Source: Chondrosia reniformis
Taxonomy: Eukaryota; Porifera; Demospongiae; Chondrillida; Chondrillidae
Reading direction: 5' to 3'
Length of the DNA stretch: 64,000 nt
NCBI GenBank assembly: GCA_947172415.1
Contig: OX359200.1
Span: forward strand, 994,501 to 1,058,500
The notes under the pieces are model-generated. The model had not been told where the DNA came from and ran no database searches. It was given only the letters and a program-made list of their open reading frames with translations. The stretch's first letter is position 1, and every line of letters begins with the position of its first letter. Positions 33,984 through 43,683 of the stretch are shown piece by piece. Both the position numbers and the translations under genes were made by a program.

Positions 33984-35726
33984 ATTTGTGGCTTCAGGGC
34001 TTGTCACTGTAAAACATCAACATGTATTGGTGCTATCTTCTTATAGAGTGTGTGACTGGAGGTGCTACAGCGGCAAGGGTTCTTTATAGAACGCATAAGA
34101 GCAGTTGAGTTACAAGTCAAGGTTCATGGATAAAAAGAGGAACACCATCAAAAGGACTTGCAAAGATATCCCAAATGACTTGCAAAGATAACCCAAATGA
34201 CTTGCAAAGATAACCCCAAGGGCAAAGAAGCCATTTGTTTAAGAGACTTTTCTATTGTTTTTAAGCTAATTTCCTACTAATCACTAGTTCATTCACCACA
34301 GAAGTAGTATATTGTAATATATACGTAATATGGTAGTAAATATATTTCTGTCTGTCATCATCATTTGACTCAGAATTTAAAGCTTTAAGGATCAACTTTT
34401 ATCTTTTAATGTCATGTCTCCCATAGCAATTATTCATATGTGTGTGTGTGTGCTGTGGATGTTTATGTTCTGTATATATAAGGAGCATGCAAGCTTTATA
34501 TATACAGTGCTGCAGCTGTTGGCTGCTAAATATAGTTAAGTATACGTATATATACATATGGTTTAACACCTTGTTTGCCTGCTTTGAAATTAATTCAATA
34601 TAAAGACTTAAGTATAAAAGGTAAACTCCTACTATATTTTAAACTCCATTCCTAACAAAGTATAACATCAGTAATAAGTATATATTTTCTAAGAACCACA
34701 ATGATGTGTACCAATGACTTTATTGTGCAGGACCTGTATTGACTGTATATGGGTGATTACATCATAGCCAATGACATTGTTAATGATCTTCTTTGGAGAA
34801 AATAACTGTGCAGTATACACAAGACTTTGTTAAGTTTGTCTCATTAACCAATCTGTGACTCAAACTGCACAATGATCAAAATGATATCATTTGTCTGGAG
34901 AAATTGCTGCATTTGTTAAAGTTTATGTACATTATTATACTGGAAAACTCCATGTAATATCAATTAATGACCCTCATATGGCTTCCTCAGCCAAAGTAAA
35001 CATTACAGCATTAAGCTGCTAATCTCTTTGTGTCCTTAATTTTAAATTTATGTTAATGTGTGCTTTGGGCTATTTGTGCTTATCAAAGCACGTATTGTCC
35101 ATGGCTTCCTATACATAATATGTGAGTTTGATTTGTGTATGTTTGCACAAGCAGACTTTCCTTGGAGTCTGGCCGCAAGTAAAAATGCTTTGTCAAACAA
35201 ATATCCTTCACAGATCAGGTGCAGTCTCAGGAACAACACCTACTGATAATGGCTAACCGAAGAGATTTGTATCCTTTTCTATTCATATATATTCACTTGT
35301 TCCATAGTTACCATGGCAACCTATAACCTACTCAATAACTTGATATCCATTCCACATAATAATCAATACACCATCTACTTTAGAGTAAAGACCTATAGGG
35401 AACTAAACCTAGTGAGAGCTTTGGATGAGGATATAAGAGTTTCTCCTTCTCTTCTTCTCCACTGGGCCAGACAACTGTTTCTGGGAATTTTACCTTTCAT
35501 TGATCAGTGACCCTGGGAATCTTTGGGTTAACCAATCTTTGTCTTTTTCTTAATCTTTTGTAAATGCACATATACAGTGCTTTATATTATTGTATTACCA
35601 CATGGTATAAGAATGGATACACTAATTCCCAAATATCTAGGAAGTGGAATGGACACATGAATTTTATATCTACAGCTAGGTCATAAGTCATACAAAGGTA
35701 CAAGATTCAATAAATAAATCATTCGA
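33984..35726. other. Intergenic, AT-rich; no gene seen
   Basis: Contains a three-copy direct repeat near 34150-34215 (acttgcaaagataaccc), CA/TG-rich tracts, and a dispersed-repeat copy at 35373-35545. No supported coding exon on either strand. Confidence 0.6.
35373..35545 (+). repeat. Dispersed ~180-bp repeat family, near-complete copy
   Basis: tctactttagagtaaagacc, then the core, then ctccactgggccagacaact, then cagtgaccctgggaatcttt and gtctttttcttaatc. One of the most complete copies, and useful as a family reference. Confidence 0.85.
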
Positions 35727-36872
35727 TTAAAGTTCTGTTTTAGATTGCTCATTTTGAAATGTGTCTGGTTTAAGTTCCCAGATAATTGCCTCCTTTTTGG
35801 GAATTGTAATTTTGGAACTAATCTTTCTTAGAACACTATCAAATTCAAAAGGAAATTCTAAAGCAGCTTTTTCATAAAATGCACATGTTTCACACACTGC
35901 CTGCCGTAGATCAGTTGGTCTCCAAATATGGATATTTTGAATTTTTGTAGTATCAATAGGACCTCTAGTTACAGATGGGAAGTACACCAATGTACCTTTA
36001 GTAAAATGAACATTGTCCTGGGAAATATTCATACAAAGAGCCATTTGTTTAATTAGGCTTGGAAGAGTAATTGTACTTTGGAAAGCAAGATTAAATATAT
36101 TACTGACTAGGCTATTATCCTTGGATACCATATTGGATACGAGAGTAGCAACATCTTTGCTGTATACAAGACTCATATCCATTTTCTCCAATGATTTTGG
36201 AATGTGAATTGGGGAATTTAGTCTCTGATGAACCTTTAACCAAATCTGGTAGCTCCACCATCGCTGGGTGTTATCTCTGGGTCCAATCACATCAGGAAGA
36301 CGTAGGATGACATACTTACACTCATCCTCACACTCTCTCATGAGGGCATGTTCTGCCAGCAATTTCTCTCTTCCGTACCTCTCCTGGTGGGTGATCTTAG
36401 AAGCCTGTTCTGGCTGGGGCGCATCGTCTTCTCGGCTTGGACCTCCGTGTTCGGATGCAGGACTAACTTCATACACCGAATCGGTGCTGATGTAAACATA
36501 AACGGAAAATCTCTTGTTTAGCAATTGCAGAATATCTTTCATTTGCTGCTCGCGGTATGTACTAAAATCTACGACAACATCGTAATATCCACTATTCGCT
36601 AGTCCGTTGCAGTATTCTTGCAGTGCGTTTCTGTCGCATGCAATCCAGTGCGCCCTGCCTTTTATCATTGCCGTAGCGTCCCAATATTTGTTTCCTCTGT
36701 TAGCGAAATCGACTCTGTGTCCTGCAGCCAGTAGCCGTTCCATCGTTGCAAAACCTACCATCCCATTTCCTCCAAGTAGCAAAACACGACGCGGAATGAG
36801 GCAGCAAGATCTTTGAAAAAGTGCAAATATAAACAAAATTAGCACGACTTTCTTTGTTCCGTTGTCGGCCAT
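35727..36872 (-). CDS. Intronless NAD(P)-binding Rossmann / atypical SDR protein with signal-like N terminus
   Basis: A single 381-codon open frame with no introns. Residues 8-26 (KVVLILFIFALFQRSCCL) are hydrophobic and could be a signal peptide or anchor. The Rossmann dinucleotide loop is GGNGMVG at 34-40, right after beta strand RRVLLL. SDR-like hallmarks follow: VVVDFSTY, the YISTDSVYE strand, and a YGREK pair (Y166, K170) in the YxxxK position. An LRLPDVIGPRD segment also matches extended/atypical SDRs. Substrate is unknown; related folds include epimerases, dehydratases and RNA-binding SDR-like proteins. It is head-to-head with the DOK-like gene, 90 bp between starts. The lack of introns next to intron-rich genes could reflect retroposition or transfer, but the codon bias looks ordinary. 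Confidence 0.85.
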   Translation of the reverse strand: MADNGTKKVVLILFIFALFQRSCCLIPRRVLLLGGNGMVGFATMERLLAAGHRVDFANRGNKYWDATAMIKGRAHWIACDRNALQEYCNGLANSGYYDVVVDFSTYREQQMKDILQLLNKRFSVYVYISTDSVYEVSPASEHGGPSREDDAPQPEQASKITHQERYGREKLLAEHALMRECEDECKYVILRLPDVIGPRDNTQRWWSYQIWLKVHQRLNSPIHIPKSLEKMDMSLVYSKDVATLVSNMVSKDNSLVSNIFNLAFQSTITLPSLIKQMALCMNISQDNVHFTKGTLVYFPSVTRGPIDTTKIQNIHIWRPTDLRQAVCETCAFYEKAALEFPFEFDSVLRKISSKITIPKKEAIIWELKPDTFQNEQSKTEL

Positions 36873-36962
36873 TTTAGTTTCAGACGGTAATTACGCAATG
36901 AGCGTAAGTGGTGCTATAAAAGATGCATTTCTGAGCAATTTTGGTAGTTCAATCGACAGACG
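36873..36962. promoter_or_regulatory. Bidirectional promoter region, SDR gene / DOK-like gene
   Basis: 90 bp between divergent start codons. An ATGAGCGTAAGTGG at 36898 includes a donor-like GTAAGT, so the DOK-like gene may also have a short upstream exon. Confidence 0.5.
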
Positions 36963-39430
36963 ATGACAGATAGGGGAATTGAAACCGTCACTTGCCATAT
37001 CAAAGTCCTTCACCGCTGGACTGCATCCAGCAAGACACCATCCAAAATGCCCGTAAAGGATTGGTGCAAGGTAAGTTTGCTGCAACTAATGAGGTGCTTT
37101 ATGAAGCAGTATGAATTAACATCTCTTCTTTCTCTTACAGGAAAAGAAGCAGCGCTGGTTCGTGGCAAACTTTTGCATTGTACCATCGCAAACTACCATA
37201 CGCTATTATCATAAGAAAGAAGATTGGAGACCCAATTCAAAAAACAGCGGAACGTTAATTAACTTAGCTGATATAGTCTCGGCGAGAATGCTACCTCGCA
37301 AAGAGGACGAACATAGAATTGAAATCAACCTTGAAACATACTCAGCTTTGCTTGTGTTTGAGAATCTGCAATCAGCTGATACGACGTATCGCTTATTGAA
37401 ATCGGCACTGCGTAAGTTTTGCATGTCACTTCCACACGCATAATTAAAAGTCCAATTTAATTTACCGTACCCTATATTCACATATATGAATAATTGCGTC
37501 TATAATACGAGTAGCCGTTGCCTGCATGAGTTATTGATGTACTTCAAAATTGTGTTTATGCGAGTGTTGTGCGTGGGCGGAGGTGAAAAGTCCTACAATT
37601 CATTGCACAATACAGTAGAACGGGTCAACAGCTGCTTTTCACGTACATTATACATATAATTATACAGGCACCTTCCATGTGAAGCTGGAGCGTTGTCCTG
37701 ACCTCAACTTGACCAGAGAATACACCATCTACGTTGACAATGATCACTTGGAAGTCAAGTACATTTCTACAAATGCAGCCGCCTTCACTTGGGACTTTGC
37801 CCATATAAAAGGATTTCAATTTAAGAGCGATTTGGGTCATACGATAATCACAGTCTCGAAGTAAGCAGTCATTAAGTAACTTCCTCAACCCATTAATGAT
37901 TCTCACAAGTGTTTATACGCAGTCATACCACAATCCATGACATTCTTAAAAGGAGTCCAATTTGCCACCTTTTCTATATTTAACATTAAACGAGATGTAT
38001 TTTATGTCACTTGACTAATTTGGCCTTATTCAGTTTGTTTGTTTACTACCTTTACAAGACCTGGTATATTATGTCCAATAGACCTAATTGATATAATGAA
38101 TAGTTAATTGATTCACTTGTATGCTATACCTTTGGTATGTATTATATATATATATACCAGGGAGTATACACTTGAACTGTAGCCAGTCAGTCACCATGGC
38201 ATGACACATATACAAAGTGTGAACATATAGTTTGAAACAAAGAAAGGGTTTCTAAACAAATCTCTCTGATTTATAAAGCTAAGCTAATCAGGTTGTATGT
38301 ATGTAGTTGTTGGTGTAACATTGGGCAATTGTACAGTGATGTTGCTTTACATGGATCAGTACATTTCCTATTAAGTTAGAGAAACAGTCTATTCAGTCTC
38401 TATGGGTCTCCCTTTGATAAATATCAGTCCCCCTATACTAACTATAGGCTAATAATTGTTAAGGAGGTGCTGTTTATATGATCTAATACCTGATTTAGCC
38501 ACCAAATTAAGCTATTACTAGTATAGTTAGAACCAGACCAGCCCTTTTGTATATAAATAATACTGTCTTTGTTCACTAATGGATAATTTGATTTTTGCAG
38601 ATACACTATACCATTAGAGTAGGCAAGTACAATTAGATCACTCACTAAGACTGTCACTAAGGCTCCTTTATAGTGTTCACCGGATACCTCTCTTGTATAC
38701 CTATAGCAACAACTTCACACCATGCGGTAATTATTCATTCTCTGGAGAACGTGTCTTCAAGATGGCAAAGAAGCTGAAGGATATGATGAGTGTGGAAGAA
38801 CGTTACCAAACCTTGCCCATTCAGGGCCTGGAGAGACCGCCATATGGAATGCCAGTTTATGACTTGCCACATGAATCTGGAATGGGAATGCAGCATGGGT
38901 ACCCCATGCAAGCTAATTACAGGGGTGTACCCATGCATTCACACCACCCACTGATGCACAAAAAATCCCATTCTCCAGTGTCACCATTAGGTTTCCAAGG
39001 AAGCGGTCACATGCAACCAACCCACAACTTCTCAAACCACCAACTTCCTGGTTTGAGGATGGAGACGGAGAACATTTATGAAGACATTAATGACTTCTCT
39101 GCTTCACCAACTGACAAGTTCATGGACAAGAGGTCTCCAGTTCCTCTACCTCCAAGCAGGAATTCTTTTGGAAGAAACTCAGTTGGAGAATCAATAGAAT
39201 GGAGTCCATGTCCTTCTAGTGAAGAAGATGAGGAAAGGTCGAAGCAGCTCCAAGTTGAAGAAGCCTTAAAGAAATTATCAACAGGTGAAGTAGATGTGGC
39301 TGAAGACGGTGGATATGTACCTATCAATCAAGTGATCACAGAGAAGAAAACTGGAGGAGATACAATTGAAAAGTTGATCGAGGAAGGTGCATACATACAA
39401 ATGCTACCTCCAAGAGAAATGCCAAAATGA
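36963..39430 (+). CDS. PH-PTB docking protein, DOK/IRS-like
   Basis: Membrane-proximal adaptor expected to be phosphorylated by tyrosine kinases. Four exons (36963-37070, 37141-37411, 37668-37860, 38707-39430) join in phase to 431 residues. A PH domain spans about 30-125 (KQRWFVANFCIVPSQ...LINLADIVSARML...LLVFENL). An IRS-type PTB-like domain spans about 128-215 (FHVKLERC...LTREYTIYVDNDHLEVKY...FTWDFAHIKGFQF...FSGERVFKMAKKL). The tail carries candidate SH2 ligands: YGMP 237-240 and YDLP 242-245 (YxxP), YEDI 315-318 (Src-family-like), YVPI 394-397 and YIQM 420-423 (YxxM, PI3K-type), plus a PLPPSR proline motif. The PTB lacks the usual IRR and GRR arginines (IKG and VSNNN instead), so phosphotyrosine binding is doubtful. 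It ends 66 bp from the OXA1L stop on the other strand. Confidence 0.88.
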
Positions 39431-39496
39431 ATTACTTTTAAAAGCATAAACAAACAAATAAGTGTATTATTCAAAATATTTACTTGTATTTGAGTG

Positions 39497-42400
39497 TCAC
39501 TGTTTTTTTGGTGGTTTGTGGAGTAGTTGTTCAGGTTTTAACTGAAGCAGCTTATTGTATTCCTTCTTCTTTTGACGTTCATATCTCTTTATTTCATCCA
39601 TTGCTGAAACGTGTTGATATGCTACAAGAGGTAATATAAATTATATAATACAATGGTAGTGTATAACATATAAATGGTGAAACGTTGATATGCCATAAGA
39701 AGGATATACAATATAATACAATGGTAGTGTATAGCATATAAATGTATGCATGGAGCACCATTGGATTATTCATTAACTGAGCCACTCAAATTCCCATTAA
39801 AGTGTAACTATGATAACCACAAGCTCAGAGTGTGACAGAAATAGCTGTCTGGCCCAGTGGAGAAGAAGAGAAGTAGAAGGAGAAACTCTTGTATCCTCAT
39901 CCAAAGCTCTCACTAGGTTTAATTCCCTATAGGCCTTTACTCTAAAGTAGATGTACCATAAGGTTATTCACATAGCTTCTCTATCTAAAAGTCCTCATGT
40001 CATTCAACAACCAGGGCTGCATAGAAGGGGGGGAGGGGGAATGCCCTCCCCCTTAGGATTGATTTTGCCCCCCCCCCTAGACTATTGGGAACCCCCTAAA
40101 CTGCTTCGACACCCCCATACCATTGCCCCCCCCCCCTTAAATTTTGAAAATTTTCATTTTGCCCCCTCTAGCCCCAAGTTCTGCATACAGCCCTGACAAC
40201 TATATTTATTTGATGACAAGATGTCTCTATGCTATATGGGTGTCACTCATTCCATACAACAAGGTCATGTTTTTAAGGTACTGTTGAATCTATGGAAGAG
40301 AATGCAGTGGTCATGGAAATAATGGACCTTCAACTGGTGTATTGAGGTCGCAAAGAAGGTTGAATTGAACAATGGATGTGTTACTACGAGTGTAAAGGTA
40401 ACACAAGCAAGCTATCCATCTAATTAGCTATTCGATGATGTATAAACATGTAAGTTTAGTTCCCCATAGGCCTTCACTCTGAACATAGCATGCAAGAAAA
40501 GTGGTGTGTTGATTATTCATGTGTACCCTAAATCATCGATGGTGCGGTTGATAGATAGGATAGCTCTCTACCTCCAAAAGCTCAAAAGCTCTCACTAAGT
40601 TTAGATCCCTATAGGCCTTTACTTGAAAGTACATAGATGTAGTATGTAAGAAAAATGGTGTGTTAGAATACTCGTGTACAATGCTCCCCTTTACAATACC
40701 CCACTTATTTATAAACTTTAAATCTTCTACCTCATTAGGTATTCCAAATGGTACAATTTATTAGTCCATGATGGATAAGATGATTCCTAGCAAGGAGTTT
40801 ACAGCATGGACAATTCAAAAAGCCACCATTTTATTAACACCTATTTCAATTAAACTGAGACCCTGAATGGCCAGAGTAGCAGCATTCTCCATCCCCTTGC
40901 AGCTAATGTGCATGTACGCACAAATGACTCCAACCGACTGTCCAAAAGATAAGTTACAAAAGCATGCATTCAGTTAATTAAGAGGTCTTTTTATGTAACT
41001 ATTAAGGTTCTTATCTTACAGTATTAAACTACATGTTAAGGTATATCTCAACCATAGTGTACAAAGTACAATTGTAATCCAAGTTCTTTTATAACAGGAA
41101 TCCTCAAGTTTATTTTGCCATATTTTGAATGGGCAGTCCAAATTGGGAAATAACAGTAGTATACTGTACTAGAGTAGTGCAAAGACTCTCAGGGTCACCA
41201 ATTATTTATCTTTATTTATCTTTATTTATCTTTATTTATAATTCACAAAAACAGTCCTCTGGTTTTAAAGAGAAAGGAAGAAAGTTGGTGGGTGTGGAAC
41301 TGTATCCTCATCCAAAGTTCTATGGCTTTCCCTAAAATTCTAGGAAAATAGTCTATTCTATTTGTGTGCTTCCTAAAACCATATGGCAGAGAACCACATC
41401 CACAAAAAATAGTGTTTGACAGCATGTTTATATAAAATACATTGCTCAGTACTTAATCCACTCACAATCTTTGACTTTTGACATGACTCCCTTGTTTTCA
41501 TCTCCCGGCTTCTTCATGTCCTGGTACTTTATGATGGGAGGGATGCCTAGTGTCTGTCTGACGGAGGGGACCCTGAGGAGCATTATCTGTGCCATGCTCA
41601 GTGTAGAGTTGGTCAACCAGTACATGAAGATACCCTATAACATAGACATACACATGAACAGAATGAAGAAGAGTACATTATCTAATTAATTACACATTGT
41701 AGGACATGATACGAAAGAGGAAATGGTAGACCACTTCAATGAACTACATAAACCATGTACATGAACTACAAGCCGTACATACGTACATGTATACATAAAC
41801 ATAAATTCAAACAATTGTCCCTCCTATAAGTAATTATACTGTACAGTATAATCTCTACTTAGGTATAGCTGCTTGTTCAGTCCAAACTTACAGCAGGAAA
41901 AGTTGCAGTGACAGGAATGAGAAGAATGGCCATTGCCCTAAAAAATATTTTCATTTTGTCTAGTGTAGGATTGTTCACACCTGCTTCCCCTCCAAGCTAT
42001 ACATGACAGAGAACAAAAGGAAAAGAAACAATATATGACATTTGCAACTTGAGTTTAATTTAATTTCAAAATCTTATGACAAGCAAACTGACACTAATGC
42101 ATGCGCTGAAAACATGGTTGCCATGGTTACCATGGTTACTAATCTACATATTAGATTTATACCTTAGCTCTGATGTCAGTGAAACACTTCCTAGTGGAAT
42201 AACAAAGGCAGGGTTTCTCACAGGGGAAGGGGAGGGGTGGGTTTGCTCCCCTTAACATATTTTGCCACCTTGAAAAAGTCACATTTTAATTAGCAAACAA
42301 ATATTATATTCAATTTGGTTGTCCCTAAAATATATATTGTATTTCATCCTCCGTTTTGATATTTTCTAAGGGAAACCCTACAAGGTTACAAGAGTTAGTC

Positions 42401-43542
42401 TACAATTAAAGTTATAGTGATGTGGAAACTTTGAGTAGCCGTAAAATGTAGTCCTTTCATTTTGACAAAATGGTTCAGAACTCTGTCCAATATTTACTAT
42501 TACCTAGACCCACCCCTGGGGTAATTGCTTCACTGATTGAAATACTTAAATTAGACGACTACTTGACTAAAAGATTCTTCGGTATGGCATATGATGGAAA
42601 TATGAGTGATTATACTTATAAGTACTCCCATAAATACCCAGCTCCTTGAAGCGGGAACTTTAAGATATAAAACCGACAATGTCCCCTTTATCTTATAAGG
42701 AAACCACAAGTTTTTTAGTAGGATGCCTGTACCTCAATGGTGGCCAGAAATGAACAACAAGCCAGTACAGGCAACACAAAAAATGGATCTGCTACTGTTA
42801 GGTCAGTGAACCAGAAGATTCCTCCATCCTTCATACTCGCCACTGGTGCATAGGCCATCCCTCTGATCCCAAAGAAAAAACTCATAAAAAGTGGAAATTG
42901 TATCAGTGGCATGACAATCAGCTTCAAAGGATGGCAGCCATGTTTGTGATACAGTTGCAACATCTTGGCTGTTTCTTGCGCCACCATAATCTTGTTCCCA
43001 GTTTGCTGGAATTCTTTTAGTCTCTTCTGAATGGCTTCCAGCTCGGGACGAATATTGTTCAAAAGGGCTGCGTTCCTCTGCATCTTTACCACAACTGGAA
43101 CCAACACCAATCGCAGCAACACTGTCATGCCCGCAATGGCTACCCACCAGGGTAAGTGGGCGGAGGCGTGCAAGTAGTCCAGGGTGTGCTGGACCAGCCC
43201 AACAGGGCCCCACCCCCCCAGTCCCAGGCTGGCCAGGTCTCCCTTGGCCACCAGATCCGACAGTTGAGCGGTATCCTCGCCCCATCTTCCTTGAGTTGAT
43301 GTCTCTATAGCATCTGTAATCTCGCGCGGATCCTGCGCGGCGTGGAGGACTGGGAACAGTGATATTGATCTGTATAGTACATGAGAACTAGGAAGATGCA
43401 GCCGCTCCAGTGACTTGATCCATTGAGATCTCTTGCTTAAGGATATTAATCTGATACATCTAGTAGGATTAAACGATGAGAAATGTCTACCTCCAAAACA
43501 CGTAAATCCAAGGACACACGATCGATTTGCTTTGAGCAGCAT
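39497..43542 (-). CDS. OXA1L: Mitochondrial inner-membrane insertase OXA1L
   Basis: YidC/Oxa1-family insertase that places mitochondrially encoded proteins into the inner membrane. Four exons (43542-42733, 41996-41892, 41634-41466, 39603-39497) join in phase to 396 residues; human is about 435. An N-terminal Arg/Ser-rich presequence is followed by the conserved core: LPWWVAIAGMTVLLRLVLVPV, then KMQRNAALLNNIRPELEAIQ, a KLIVMPLIQFPLFMSFFFG helix, LGGEAG and FMYWLTNSTLSMAQIMLLRVPSVRQTLGIP. The last exon supplies a lysine-rich tail (EIKRYERQKKKEYNKLL), as expected for the matrix mitoribosome-binding extension. The last intron is unusually long for this locus (about 1.86 kb) and full of repeats. 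Divergent from the multi-PTB gene. Confidence 0.95.
39845..39956 (-). repeat. Dispersed ~180-bp repeat family, copy in last OXA1L intron
   Basis: Minus-strand copy: tctactttagagtaaaggcc, the aaacctagtgagagctttgg core, and the ggccagacagctatttctg right side. Confidence 0.8.
40012..40195. repeat. G- and C-homopolymer-rich repeat in last OXA1L intron
   Basis: Starts ccagggctgcatagaaggg, then runs of G (agggggggaggggg) and several runs of 9-13 C alternating with AT-rich words (aaattttgaaaattttcatt). It ends ctgcatacagccctg, which is complementary to the start, so it looks like an inverted-end mobile-element relic rather than simple sequence. Confidence 0.65.
40560..40650 (-). repeat. Dispersed ~180-bp repeat family, partial copy
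   Basis: Minus-strand aaaggcctatagggatctaa acttagtgagagctttt, followed on the + strand by acatagatgtagtatgtaag aaaaatggtgtgttaga, a flank also present near 25220 and 40490. Confidence 0.65.
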
Positions 43543-43683
43543 GGTAGTCGGGGAATTCCCTAATCACGTGACAAACGCACCGTGTTAATCGATCTCTTCC
43601 GTGCGATATCCGAGTGTCGTTCAAGCAGTCAAAGTTGAGTCAATTGTCCCAGTGCTACAAAATACGACCGCATCAAAGAAATC
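43543..43683. promoter_or_regulatory. Bidirectional promoter region, OXA1L / multi-PTB gene, with E-box
   Basis: 141 bp between divergent start codons. A palindromic E-box TCACGTGA lies at 43564-43571, the binding type for USF/MITF/TFE-class bHLH factors. Placement in the shared promoter is suggestive only. Confidence 0.55.

Noticed and set aside
42803-43285. Second 160-codon minus-strand frame
   Set aside because: It is an out-of-frame shadow of OXA1L exon 1.
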